From Adiantum capillus-veneris (Eukaryota > Streptophyta > Polypodiopsida > Polypodiales > Pteridaceae): a stretch of 64,000 nucleotides of DNA. The translations under genes and the position numbers were made by a program. Shown one piece after another: positions 34,297 through 47,059 of the stretch. Below the pieces are notes generated by a model. That model was given only the letters and a program-made list of their open reading frames with translations, was not told where the DNA came from and ran no database searches. The stretch spans positions 98,567,587 through 98,631,586 of the forward strand of contig CM043966.1 in assembly GCA_014529385.2 (NCBI GenBank). Reading direction: 5' to 3'. The stretch's first letter is position 1. Every line of letters starts with the position of its first letter.

Positions 34297-34563
34297 AGCG
34301 TGCAAGGAATCACAAAATATTGGGTACCAAATGCTCAAATTTAGAAAATTCCTAAGAAAATTTGGGTGCCCAAGGAACAATCAAAAAACATGCCAAGTAC
34401 TTGCAAACCACGGCAACCAACTCCACAACCTGAAAGCAGTGTATCCACCGGAAATCAAGTGGGTGTGGGTGCCAAAAATAGGTCAAAGGAAAAGAGACCA
34501 AGCAAGATGGTTTCCAAATGGGTGCCAAATATTCAAGAGCCACCAATTCAATCAATAGTGTAA
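34297..34563 (+). pseudogene. WVPK-motif fragment
   Basis: The frame reads KYWVPNAQ, a stop, KIWVPKEQSKN, then a P/S/K-rich stretch and KWVPNIQEPP; a neighbouring frame holds KWVWVPKIGQ. The spacing and composition resemble the four WxPK motifs of the ORF at 8380-9603. Function unknown. It follows the protease-like domain directly. Confidence 0.55.
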
Positions 34564-35045
34564 CAGCCAATCTCTCAACAGTTTGACCAAACAAGAAAAG
34601 GTGGTTGTATGAAAACAACTATCAAAGAATAAGATCAATTACTTTAAGATCTTATTTTCAAGAGAATTAAATAGTAAGAAGGCTTGACACTAGAAACCCT
34701 TGAGCAATCCGCTCAAGACCCTCCTCTTGCACACATATTATTTTACAATGCATTGACCTAACAAGCATGGTAGAGTCAATTAGGGCTATGCATAGACATG
34801 GTTTATAATCCATGCATTACGCTAACTAGGCTACATACTATTGTCTCAAAGAACTCCAATGAAGAGGGGAAGTCATTTTAAATGTAGATCCAAACATATA
34901 AAATCTACCAGAAAAAGAGTAATGTTTGAAATGTTTGTGTTGCATGTGTTCCTTTTTACAAACTCTACTAAAAATGCCCTTATAAGTAAAGAGAATAGCC
35001 CTAATGTGTGTAAATAGTATAAATATCAATAGAAAATCCAAAAAT

Positions 35046-35170
35046 ATCAAAAGAGAGTAATACACAAGAATATAGGCAAGTACAATATTTAAGTGTGTTT
35101 CTTGATTGCAAAGTGATCAAAAGAGAGTAATACACAAGAATATAGGCAAGTACAATATTTAAGTGTGTTT
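35046..35170. repeat. Exact 55-bp direct repeat, 70-bp period
   Basis: 35046-35100 and 35116-35170 (ATCAAAAGAGAGTAATACAC...) appear identical. This is a recent local duplication in otherwise old sequence. Confidence 0.93.
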
Positions 35171-38040
35171 TGGTATTTTTGGATTGGATTCCTATTTTTA
35201 AGAATTGTTTTGTATTTTCTTTTGATTTTTCTAATAAAAAGGGTTAAGAATAAGAAATAAATATCAAACAAGCTCAAATTGATGAATAAAAGATATGAAA
35301 GGATTAAAAAATAGGCATGTTAGATTTGGTTCAATCCCAGCAACGATGATATGAGGTGTAAATTAGGCCCAGGGAGCTTGATTTTGTAAAATTTTCAAAA
35401 AGGTGGCAATCGTAATCCAAATGGGGAGATTTTCAAAAGGAAAGTATCCTTATCAATCTATTAGGACTAGTTGAGGGACATGAGAGAAAATGAGTATGGA
35501 AGCCTAGGTATGTAAAGTCCAAGTAGGCCAAATAGAGTCTGATTCTCACTAGTGACTTTCGGAGGAGAGCTCTTGAGACTTCTTTTTGGTGCACACTTTT
35601 GGACTTCTAGCGGCTTCCACGGCCTTGCATGAGACATGAGAGGTGAGTTCATAGCCAACTAAAAAGTATGTTTGAATGCATGTATTAGGTCGGGGTAGTT
35701 GAGAAAAACCCTAAGTTAGTGGAACCTTCTTGAGAAAAGACAATTGTGCAAAAATAAAAGTAGCGACCAGCCTGGTAAACTCAAGATGACCAGACTTGAA
35801 GGGGGCCATAGCATAGGAATATTCAACAATACCACAAGGTTATATGACCATTTCATTGCAATCTAGGGGGTCCATAAATAAAAAGCCCAAATTTGTCAAG
35901 TGTTAGAATCGAGTTTTGACTTCACAGGAGGCTTCCTCATAGGAGTTATAAACAATGTACCTTAGTGGGAATGAAAGAAAACACCATTTAGGGCCAACAG
36001 AAATAGAAAATATCTTGGATGGCCACAAAGATTTACTTTTGACCTACGGCTAGAAATAAACTTTGAATGGAATAGGGTATATCCATACGACCTATGGCTC
36101 TTAATCTTGGGATTGAAGAAAATGACCATCACTAAGAGTCTTGGAAAAAACCGCCAAAGTGAGAGGACCAAGTGGGGGGAACAACTCAAAGGGATTGAAT
36201 CAATCTCAAAAAGGGGATAAGGGGGGTTACTTGCTAGGCCTATAAGACAAGTGTATGTCATTCAAAGTTCAATTTTTCAAATATTTGCAAAGCTAGATAA
36301 TAAGTGCGCTATGATTATCTCCAAGTCCAAAAATGATCCAAGCTTGCATTCTTTTATCACAGACATCTTATATATATTGCATCACAACGGAAATCCACAA
36401 AAGGCACAAAAATCACTATTACGTTGTTCCAAACTCCAAAAAATGCACTTGTAATTCTACATTCTAGAATTTCGCCCTAGGGGACACTTCAAAACCCAAG
36501 TTTCTTCAAAACCACATTCAAGGCACTAATATATGATGGTCAATTATCGCATGAAGCAAAAATGCAAAAGATGTTGCGAAAAACGTAACATAGATAACAA
36601 GCATGCTTATTATCTCTGATGCTAGAATCAATTTTGAAAGAAATTGGACTTCCTATATATTTGCACCAATAGTTAGTTATTTTTGGAAGCCTTCCAAGCA
36701 AAAAATGACCCTAACCTAGCATTTATGCATCCAATTTTTTCCAAAATCCTAATCCTACTTATTTTCATTTCTAACAACTCATGTACACACCAAAAGTTAA
36801 ATTTTTATGCCAAAAGTATGTCCTAGATTGTAAGCATGCTAATTAACCCAAATTAAAAAAATTTGATAGATTGAATTTGTGGTGACTAATGATTGAACTT
36901 TTGGAGAGATACAGAATTTTTGGTGACTAATTATCACAACTTATGAATGGGTAATCCAATTTTGATTCCAAAATTTGCAATGTGTTCCTCTCTCTTTGTT
37001 GTTTCATTCAAGTGTAAGCATTGTTAGTTTTGTTGTGGTTTGCAATGACTATGCGTTAGAGGCTAATCTTCTAATTTGTGTGCTTAAATCACTATTTTTT
37101 GACATTTTGACCATAGGAGAGTGTTCCTACAGCATGGGGTGACCTTTCTAGATAGCTCCATTGTAGTTTTTAGGACCTTTTTCATGATGGATTGTGATTT
37201 TGGTACCTTTTTTTATTGCATCAAGGCTTGGTAGCATAGTGCCCCTAGGTGTCTTAGACCTCCTCATAAAGTTTCATTGCATTTTAAGTCCATTTGAGGG
37301 TCAAAATGGCGTGATGACCTAGAGCGGTGAGAAAGGACATAGGCATATTTCCTGATCTTTGAGTGGAGGTTTTCTTGTTGAGTTGGTATGTTTGCTTGTG
37401 AGGTTCACTTCTTGATATTGACAACCTCAAAGAGTCTTTGTGCCCCATCCGATTCACTTCCTTGAGTATTGACATATTATATTAGTGCTAGATAGCTACA
37501 CTACAGATGTCCGTCATTAACATTGGGGCCGTTTTCGAGGAGAAATGATCCTTAGATGGTGAGTGACCTGGTGCATATTTAGAGTGTTATTTTTTTAAGA
37601 TTTGTCTTTCCATTCCATTTACACCTTAGCAGTGAAGCAGCTAGACATGGGGTGTAGTGCTTGGTAGAGTCTATAAGTCGTAAACTTGCTATAACTATTC
37701 TTGATAGGTAAAGAGGGTTGTGAGTGAGATAGCCTAAAGCATTTCAATCTTTGATGTTCTTGCTATTTTTGAGTGTTGTATCATTTTTTGCTTTGACATT
37801 ATTTTGTATTGTTTTATTTGTTGTTTATCCTAGTTTCATTTTAACCCTTAGGAGTAGGGTAAGTAGAAACTTCCACCATCAAATTTGGGCTAAAAGCATA
37901 AGGGCAAAGACTGTTGGAAACCATATTTTGGTGAAAATGACCATAACTCTAAATTCTAAAAATTTGATGGTAGAGACGTGAAAGGTGATCCAAATTCAAA
38001 AATTTGTGGATCGAGGGCATTATCATACTCTCTAAAAGTG
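35171..38040. other. Interval without a supported gene
   Basis: About 2.9 kb of old AT-rich sequence. I found no frame, LTR end or RNA gene that I can support. Confidence 0.45.
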
Positions 38041-38073
38041 ATTTGGAAAGTTTGAGTAGGTTCAGTGGAGGAA

Positions 38074-38850
38074 CATGGATTGCGATCCATGTTTCTCAGA
38101 CACCTTTTTTTGGAAAAGATTAATCAATGACATTGGTATGAGAATTTTTTTTTGAAAAAAAAAATCAAAAGTCAGTCTAAAAACATAAGGCAAAAACAAT
38201 GAAAAGAAGGATTTCAGACACAAAATTGGACAAATTCTAAGATTTTGGGATCCAAATCCAAAAATAAGTGAAAATATAACATCCACAAAGTGAAAGCATA
38301 TAGTTGACCAGATTTCGTTTTCAGATGCCCATTTGGAACAACTTTCCCAAAAGGCACCATAACAAAAAACCAAAAAAACGTTGGTCAAAATAGCCAAACA
38401 CAGAAACTAGTCAAAAACTATAGGGTCAACAGAAAAACTTGCTTTAAACTGGCAAAACATTGTCCAAATCCAAAAATAAGTGGTACAGTAGACTATTGAT
38501 ACTACAATTAATTAGCATGCCAAATTTGGTGTCTAGATCTGATAGAACATGCATCGCGATCCATGTCCCCCATCAAGATTTTTGGCTGCGATTTGACTAG
38601 TAGGTAGCTAAGACATAGAGAAACACTTTTCCCAAATGAATCATTTGAAAAAAAGTTTAAAGAAAGTGGTCAAAAGAGCTAAAATTAGAACATTCTCAAA
38701 TACGTCACAACAGATGGTAGAATTAACTTTTGGTTGGGCAAAACTGATCTAAAATCAAAAAGAATTTAGGGAGCAAGCTACAAAAATCATAAGATATCAG
38801 CACACCAAATTTCACATCCAAAAGTGGTGGAACATGGATCGTGATCCATG
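38074..38850. repeat. Recurring 18-bp palindrome (three copies)
   Basis: Near-perfect palindromes of consensus CATGGATCGCGATCCATG lie at 38074-38091, 38548-38565 and 38833-38850, each preceded by GAA or AGAA. Their surroundings also share diverged blocks (CCAAATTT, AAATCCAAAAATAAGTG), as if from an old repeat of about 280-480 bp. Further copies lie at 31897, 32163, 45877 and 46451. Confidence 0.75.
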
Positions 38851-38855
38851 ACCGT

Positions 38856-40391
38856 TGTCATAATAACTAAAATCTAATTTTCCTAAATGATTTTCTATGT
38901 TAAAGTGATCATTTAATATGGGGAAGTACTAGGGGAGAAAAAGATAGAACATTGGTTGGTTTGGCAAAGCAATCATAGTAGGGATTCAAAGGAGGGAAAA
39001 TAGGGATCCAAAGGGGGGGCCATCTGCAAAAGAGCAATGTGCATCAATGGGCTTCAAAGACCCTAAGGTTCAACCCATTAAGACTTTCAAAATGCTAAGG
39101 TTCCAAAATTCAAAGGTAATGTCCAATGGCCAAATTGTGGGGAATTGGATGGTCATGGAGAAGACTAAAAAGTCTTCCCACATCCCTATCAAGAAGGGGG
39201 AAATCCATATTAGTAGGGGATGAGAGAGAAACACACACACACACTCCAAGCTCCCTTTACACAAAGGACATAGTGGACACATGTCAACCTGGTTGCCCCC
39301 AAGGTGCACTCAAATCCTATTGGATGGCCATAGAGGTGGACCAATGAGAATTATACTAGAGTAAATTTAGTTTATTTTATTTAAAAACACTTGATAAAAT
39401 AACCAATAGAAATTAAGCTCTCTAGAAGACTATTGGATAGTCTCGCAAGGGGTCCAATGAGCACCAACAACCGATTGGCTTGATTGGCTTGCCTGATTCC
39501 TATTGGCCAGAAGACTAAGAGGTCCAATGAGAGTTTAATTATATTATTAAAATACCTAAAGCTCTCACAAAAGGGGAAAGGGAGACACATGTCACAAGGC
39601 TATCACTTATGCTTCTTAATTATCATTGGCTAAGCTTTGTAGGGACCAATAGGATGCCAGCATGAGCAAATAGCAAGAGGGGTCAACCAAGAGAGAGAGG
39701 GGGCTTATTTTTGCAAGGAAACACTCACACAATCTCACATGTCAAGTAAAGGAGACTGTCTCCTTCTCAAGGTTTAACGGAAAGCTCATCATCTACTTCA
39801 AGCTTGTTAGAAGGGGGGCCTATATCAACAACTCTTGGCTTTGTGATGCAAATCCAACCAAGATCCAATCTCCAATGCATAGCTATTAAGAGTGATTATG
39901 TGAGGAGACATACTTCTTTCTTGTAAGAATACTCCTTCTTCCTTTCAATCTAGTCTCATACCCCGCTAGCTCTCATCATCTTTGAAGGTGTGTGAGGTCT
40001 TGGGTTTGAGACCATGAGGGAATTAATTTTGTGTTTTTCAACTATAAGCTTGGTGCTTGAAGCTTCCATCTTCATTGCACCAGCAAGATATTGAAGGAAC
40101 ACAAAGTATTGTATTGTAAAATGTCTATCTTGATGGGGGAAACCTATAATACAAAGCCTTTTGGAGGGGGACTGGCTCCATGTAAATCCGGTCCTCAACT
40201 GGTCTCAATAGCTTAATTTCTCTTTCTTTTTGAAGTATTGTTCATGCCTATCTTACTAGGTGTTATGCTTTTGTTGCTCTCTCCATCCAAGCACTCTTGC
40301 TATGCTCATTAGAAATCTATTTTAATGAAATTCTCACTATGTCTATAATATTTTCCAATATACACAAGTTACTAGATCATTAAATATTACA
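38856..40391 (+). repeat. Chromovirus copy 2, 5' LTR
   Basis: It runs from TGTCATAATAACT to AATATTACA and aligns end to end with 44058-45620. Confidence 0.9.
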
Positions 40392-40392
40392 C

Positions 40393-40406
40393 TGGTATCA
40401 AAGCAC
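40393..40406 (+). promoter_or_regulatory. Chromovirus copy 2 primer binding site
   Basis: TGGTATCAAAGCAC follows the LTR. It is the tRNA-iMet site with one change (CAGAGC to CAAAGC). Confidence 0.85.
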
Positions 40407-40808
40407 AAGGTTTCTCTTTTCTTTCTAAAGAAGAGAGATCCTCAAGCTAACTATAAATGGTTGGTATTATTAATTGCAATTGAGTAATTAGAATAGTGAT
40501 TTTTTAGCCTTGCAGTGCACCTCCTTCGTGCAGATAATGGGGCATTACTGTCCTAGAGCTATGGTCTTAATAGTGGAGTCCTACGGGGTTTGCCTATGGC
40601 TTAACCACTATTGAGCTATTAAAAGCTTTACATGAGCAAATACTATTTTTCTTGTGAAAGACCCTCTCTTCTATTCCTTGCAATTAATGATATTCGAGCC
40701 ACGGGTACAAGAGCTTGAGTGCTTTTCTAAAGGGGTTAAGAGGAGTAGCAATTAGGGCTTGAAGTGCCAAAGTACACTTCAAAAATTTTACACCTAAAAG
40801 TTGTTAGA

Positions 40809-42292
40809 ATGGTTGACAATAGTAAAGAGAGTGAAATCAATGTTGATAGCTTTGATTTTACTAATGAACATGCTACTAATTATGCCCCTATGCTTGTTAA
40901 TTACCTTGTTACTAGGCTTCAACAAGCCATAGGAAATTCATCCCTCCAAAGTGAAGTGAAACGACAGCTACGTGCACATGGGATTCTCCAAACTCCCCAC
41001 CAAGAACAGAGAGTACCTAGGAAGCCTCCTTGTGATACTTCCAAAAAAGGCCTCTCTCCGATAAGGGAAGAAGAAGAGGATCCGTACGAAGGGCTCAAAA
41101 TCTACTACTTCATAATGCATCTCCTTCCTAAAGGAGGACTCAAGTTTCAATGGTAGAGCCCCCACCAAAAGAAGGAGAAAGAAGTGAGTCTCCTACCACC
41201 TCAATGGAGATAGATCCACAAAGATGGGGAGAAAAACTCTCTCCAACACCCCCTAAACAAAGAAGACCATCACACACTTCTCCACACCATAATTCAAAGA
41301 GGAAAAACAGAAAACAAGAAAAGAAAAAGGTGAGAAAGGGGTCACCCTCTTCTCCATCTTTTTCATCCTCTTCCTCTTATGAAGAAATTGATGGTGTAGA
41401 CGAGGAACAAGGGAAGAAAAAGGCAAGAAAGAGGTCACTCTCTTCTCCATTCTCCTCAAATTCTTCATCTTCTGAAGAAAGTGATGGTGCATCTTTTGAA
41501 CCACCAAAACAAAGAGGCCAAAGGAAATCCTATGCCACGTGGAAGAGGTCGTCCAAACTCAAAAATTTTAAAGAGTGAGGAAAGAACATCTCTTTCCTTA
41601 CCTATAGTAGCACCTTTGGTGCTACAGACAAAGTCTTAGACTTCATCCAACAATTCAATGCAGCATTTGGAGATGAGGGCTTCACAAAGTCCTCTAAGCT
41701 ACGCCATCTAGCTATGCATTTAAAAAAGTATGTCAAGCAATGGTGGTCTAGCCTACGGGAAAATGGTGAAGCTCCACGAACATGGAAAGCTTTAAGAGCT
41801 TCCATCATGAAGCAGTTTTTGGCTACCGATGCCAAAGACAAAGTACTCACCGAATGGCCAAGCTTGAAGCTCTCTCCCTACTAATCTATCCACAAATATG
41901 TAGACAAGTTTGGGGACTTACATCTCAAAGCCACTGTCTTCAAAAAGATGGATTTTGGAGAGCAAAACCAACAATTCTGTGCAGGTTTAGTTGAAGCTAT
42001 GGTGGAGTATGTCAACTCCCAAAGGCCACGCACCATATCTACGGCCATACACCATACCATGGTGGCTTCACCAATCAATTTCCAACAAGGGGTTAAGAGA
42101 AATCTTAAGCCCACGAAGAACAAGGACCGTAATAATGAGACCAAGGGGAAGGATAATGTCCAAAAGTCTCCTAAAGGCAATGCCAATAGAAAAGAAGATA
42201 AGGAGAAGGGAGTTTATAAAGGCAAAAATAAGCTCTCTTCTGAAGAGCTTGAGCATTATCGTAAGGCCTATTTGACAAGCTACAAGGGTTGA
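40809..42292 (+). pseudogene. Gypsy gag, copy 2
   Basis: The ATG at 40809 gives MVDNSKESEINVDSF, then SPIREEEEDPYEGL, a stop at 41153-41155, the charged low-complexity region (41280-41560) in another frame, a capsid block (FIQQFNAAFGDEGF, KQWWSSLRENGEAP) and AGLVEAMVEYVNSQRP. It ends at an out-of-frame junction with RT just after ELEHYRK. Confidence 0.85.
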
Positions 42293-42660
42293 CCTACGTC
42301 AGTAGGATTGACCTAAAAAGTGGCTACCATCAAATAAGGATAGTTGATTAAGACATTGTAAAGAACACATTACATAGTACGTTTGGTCTTTACGAATACA
42401 TTGTCATGCATTTTGGCTTGACCAATGCCCCAACCACATTTAACCGCTTGATGAAGAAGCTATTCAGGACTCACCGAACCTTTATTGGAGTGTTCTTTGA
42501 TGATATAATCATCTACTCTAATTCACTAGACAAACACAAACAACATCTCCAGGTAATATTTCAAGTCTTACAAGAGAATAAAGTTTATGTTAATTAAAAG
42601 AAAAGTGATTTTTTCTTACAAGAGATTCAGTATTTAGGTCACATTATCTCTCAATATGGC
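42293..42660 (+). pseudogene. RT core fragment, copy 2
   Basis: It starts abruptly at SRIDLKSGYHQIRIVD and includes the FGLTNAPTTFNRLM block and GVFFDDIIIYS. A TAA at 42595-42597 corresponds exactly to the TGA in copy 1. The first roughly 90 RT residues, the knuckle and the protease are deleted. Confidence 0.85.
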
Positions 42661-43661
42661 ATCCAAATGGATGATAGTAGAAAGTTTTGGTAAACAAGCT
42701 CATTTTATACTTGTCAAAAGGACTATCAAAGCCCGTCAAACGGCAACTCTCTTCATATCAAATCTTCAAGTACCATGGCTTGCCAATGCCCATAGTGTTG
42801 GATAGAGATCCTAGAATGACAAGTAACTTTTGGAAGGGTCTCTCTGAGAATTTTGGGACAAGGCTAAACTTCTCTTTGGCCTATCACCCTCAAACGAATG
42901 GCCAAAGTGAAATAGCTAGACTAAAAATTCTTGATCTACTAAAAGCCTACAAAAGAAAAGTAGATCAAAGGTCCCAATGGGAGACTTACTTACCGCCGTT
43001 AGTGGAATATGCCTACAATAACACTATACATACCTCCATTGAAAAAGCGCATTTTAAAGTAATTGAGGAAAGATCTAAAAGTCCCTTGCTACTTAAGGTA
43101 CACGGGAAGATCTTTGTTGCAGATCAGTATAGCCGATACCTACAAGAATCTTTCCAAAAGATTAAGGATACTATCTCTATCTCACAGGAAAGTCAAAAGG
43201 TTGCTATTGATAAGCACAAAAGACCTCAAGCATTTAAACAAAATGATTGGGTCTTACTTAAATTTCCCAAGGCTTGATTAAGGCACACAACAGGCAAGAA
43301 TCCTACGAGACACAAAAACTACTATGCTAAATTAGCAAAAAGAAACTATGGTCCCTTCCATATTCTTAGACCAATCAATGAGATGGCCTATCAACTCAAG
43401 TTGCCCAGTCATTGACTCACACACAATGCTTTCCATGTGAGACTACTAAAGCCTTACAAAGGAGAGCCACCTCAAGAACCAACTATTGAATACCCACTGG
43501 AGATCGATGACCGAGAAGAGGTGTTGCAGCCGAAGTCCATTCTCCTACATGAAGACAAAGGTATTGGGGGCGGTAAGATTATCCGATGGTATCCTATTAA
43601 GTTTAAGAAATATCCTTTTGAAGATGCTAGATTGATGCAAAGGTATACAATCAAAGGATAA
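42661..43661 (+). pseudogene. Integrase C-terminal part and chromodomain, copy 2
   Basis: After a deletion junction in the RT connection, sequence resumes inside the integrase core (GKQAHFILVKRTIKA, LDRDPRMTSNF, the E of TNGQSEIAR). The linker, the GPY/F module (NYGPFHILRPINEM) and the chromodomain (to 43661) follow. The zinc module and first catalytic D are missing. One stop at 43275-43277 interrupts it. Confidence 0.87.
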
Positions 43662-44057
43662 CCTAAACCTTGTCAATGCTTACAATGCTTCCCTAGAGTA
43701 AGCAAACGTAGAAATTTTTAAAATAAACAAAGTTTTTGTCTCATAAAACTCTCTTTTTCTTATTGTTTACAAATGTTACGGACTATGCATGCTTAGGATC
43801 AAGTTTGTGGTGGAGACGACGTCTTCCAAACACCAAGTAGAGCTTGTCACTCTACTATGGAAGATTGATAGGACTAATGCATAGACATGCGTGCGACAGC
43901 TTAGGCTCTCAAGTGCCAAATGGATTAGTCATCCATTCTAGAACAATGTCGTAGGGTAAAATAGGAATACTCTACCCACTAGAAAAAGAACTATTGACTA
44001 GGCTTTATCTTCTCTACCTCATAGTCGAGGACGGCTATGATTTCAAGAGAGAGGTGT

Positions 44058-45620
44058 TGTCATAATAACTAATATCTCTCCTAAATGATTTTCTTAGGTT
44101 AAATTAATAATTCAATATGGGGAAGTACTAGGGGAGAAAAGGCTAGAATATTGGTTAGGATGGCAAACCAGTTACAGTAGGGATCCAAAGTGGGGCCCAT
44201 CTACAAAAGATCAATGTGCATCAATGGGGTTCAAAGACCCTAAGGTTCAGCCCATTAAGACTTCCAAAATGCTAAGGTTCCAAAATTCAAAGGTAAATGT
44301 CCAATCACCAAAGTGTGGGTGAATTGGATGGTCATGGGGAAGACTAAAAAGTCTTCCCACATCCCTATCAAGAAGGGGGTGATCCATATTAGTAGGGTAT
44401 GAGAGATAAACACACACACACTCTTTCAAGATCCCTTTACACAAAGGGAATAGTGGACACATGTTAGCTTCCTAGACCAGTTGCCCCCAAGGTACACTCA
44501 AATCCTATTGGCTGTCCATAGAGGTGGACCAATGAGAATTAGGCTAGAGTAAATTTAGTTTAAATTATTTAAAAACACTTGATTAAATCACCAATAGAAA
44601 TTAAGCTCTCCATAAGACTATTGGATAGTCTCGCAAGGGGTCCAATGAGCACGAGCAACTCAATGGCTTGCCTGATTCCTATTGGCCAGAAGACTAAGAG
44701 GTCTAATGAGAGTTTAATTGCATTATTTAAATACCTAAAGCTCTCAAAAAGGGGGAAAGGGGGACACATGCCAAAAGTCTATCACTTATGCTTCTTAATT
44801 ATCATTGGCTAAGCTTTGTAGGGGCCAATAGGATGCCAACATAAGCAAATAGCAAGAGGGGTCAACCAAGAGAGAGAGGGGGCTGATTTCTACAAGTCAT
44901 TATCACACACACACTCACACATCTCATGTGTGAAGTAAATAAGACTATCTCCTTCTCAAGCTTTAATGGAAATCTCATCATCTACTCCAAGCTTGAAAGA
45001 AGGGAGGTCTACACCAACAACTCTTTGCTTTGGGATGAAAATCCAACCAAGATCCAAGCTCAATACATGCTCATCTCCTCTACCATGCTAATTACTAAGC
45101 TATGCTAAGATATTAAGAGTTATTATGTGAGGAGACATACTTCTTTCTCATAAGAATACTTACATTTCCTCTCGATCTACTCTCATACCCTGCTAGCTCT
45201 CACCATCTTTGAAGGTGTGTGAGGTCTTGGGTCTGAGACTGTGAGGGAATTGATGTTGTGTTTTTCAAGTGTAAGCTTGGTGCTTGAAGCTTCCATCTTC
45301 ATTGCATCAAAAAGTTATTGAAGGAACGCAAAGTATTATATTGTAAAATGTCTCTCTTGATGGGGGAAACCTATAATACAAAGCCTTTTGGAGGGGGGAC
45401 CGGATCGATGTAAATCCAGTCCTCAACTATTGTCAATAGCTTGATTTGTCTCTCTTTTTGAAGTATTGTTCATGCCTATCTAACTAGATTTTATGCTTTT
45501 GTTGCTCTCTCCATCCAACCACTCTTACTATGCTCATTAGTAATCTATTCTTAATGAAATGTTCACTATGTCTATGTTATTTTCTGCTATACACAAGTTA
45601 CTAGATCATTAAATGTAACA
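44058..45620 (+). repeat. Chromovirus copy 2, 3' LTR
   Basis: It runs from TGTCATAATAACT to AATGTAACA and is preceded by the purine tract AAGAGAGAGGTGT. Confidence 0.9.
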
Positions 45621-46950
45621 ACCCCCATGCAAAGTTTTGGATAGAAACTATACCATCATTGTGAACCAAAGTCCACAAATGAGGTTTGTCAAAAAGAGTC
45701 CAAAAAACTCATCAAAAGTGTCAAAAATAGTTCAAGGTGAAAATTCTAAAACAAATTTGTGAATTGACTTTTTTGTTACCTAATCAAGTCCAAATCACAC
45801 AAAAACCATATACAAGGGATCAAAGGACCAAGGGCAAGTTGTCTATCAAGTATCATCACCTTTTGACACAAGGGTACATGGATCGCGGTCCATGTCCCCC
45901 TATCACAGACTGATGTCAAACTTGTACAATAGCTAGAGCACATCACAAGGAGTCCATTGCTCTTTTCCAAAATAAATTTGGATATCAAAAACCAAGCCAA
46001 AAGCCCAGATTGTCAAGCATTCGAACAAAATGCCATAACTGAGCTAATGTTCAACCCAAAGGTCCATTTTCCAAAATTTCCAATACCATAGCACCTACTA
46101 GTCATGTTGATTTTGATGGTACCAAGAAAATTCAATTTGGCCTCCAAATATGGATAAAATTTTATAAATCAGTAGTACATACACAAGGAAACGTATCCCC
46201 AAGCCTAATTTTGGAAAAAAATCAGCAAATTTGGGTCAAAAGATTGCAAAACAGGTGACATGTTGAAAATAAAAGGACAAACCTAGTGTTGGGGACTTGA
46301 CCTATCAAACCAAATCCAAATTCAAAGAAGATTGAGATTTAGCTTGTGGACATAGTGAAGAACAAGCTGCGAAAAAATTAGTACAAAGCAGCCTGCATAT
46401 AAACTTTTCTACATACTGTCAAAATTTGAAGAAAACATTTCACAAGAGGTCATGGACCATGATCCATGTACCTTTGCATAATGGAGGTATGTGTATTGAT
46501 GAGCTTGTAGATATACTTGTGTACATAACAAATCTCAAGTTTGAGCTAAATATACCTTTGAGAGACCAAGATACAAGCCAAAATTCTTGTGTCTTGGTTC
46601 AAAGACTATTTTGAGTGATGTTTCAAGTGCAATTCACCGAGATTACTGTAACGTTTGATAGGCAACTCCAAATTGAGTCAGGTATAGCCAATTAGAAAGC
46701 TTGTGACCAATAGGACACACCTAGACTTTTGGTTTTAGAGTTCAATTTTTTTAGGTTTCCTAATTCCAAAATTTTAGGGTACCCCAAGACCAGTTTCCAA
46801 AGACCAAAGGACCACAATAACCTGATTTTGAGAGACCTGATTAATGGCAAAAAGGGGTACGTTGCACTAAGCCAAAGAAGACTTCTTGAGTGAGCCTCAA
46901 GCATGAGAAATCATCCACCACTAGGGTTTTCTACTCCACTCAGGAAAAAA
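45621..46950. other. Continuation of palindrome-bearing non-coding DNA
   Basis: No supported gene. Two further palindrome copies lie at 45877-45894 (CATGGATCGCGGTCCATG) and 46451-46468 (CATGGACCATGATCCATG). It appears to be the same sequence class as 38000-38855, split by chromovirus copy 2. Confidence 0.6.
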
Positions 46951-47038
46951 GTAAAGAGGGGAGTTTCATTTAGGTTGTTGAAGCCTTATATAAGCTTACA
47001 TAGTGTTCACACTCATTGGACATTGGAGTGAGACAAAT
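46951..47038. repeat. TATA-containing repeat, copy 1
   Basis: It contains GCCTTATATAAGCTTACATAG and CATTGGAGTGAGA. It aligns with 48189-48280, about 1.24 kb away in the same orientation. It may be the promoter part of a decayed LTR pair. Confidence 0.6.
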
Positions 47039-47059
47039 TTCACCCAAAAATCCTCTCCT

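Larger units (their letters stand above)
38856..45620 (+). mobile_element. Chromovirus-type gypsy element, copy 2 (internally deleted)
   Basis: This is the same family as 16779-27501, in plus orientation. LTRs are 1536 and 1563 bp (38856-40391, 44058-45620). The interior is only 3.7 kb and lacks the knuckle, protease, N-terminal RT, RNase H and N-terminal integrase. What remains is gag, an RT core piece, an integrase piece and the chromodomain. The flanking 5-mers (ACCGT, ACCCC) are not a clean target duplication. It sits among copies of the recurring palindrome. Confidence 0.9.

Noticed and set aside
38851-45625. ACCGT/ACCCC as the target duplication of chromovirus copy 2
   Set aside because: Only three of five bases match.
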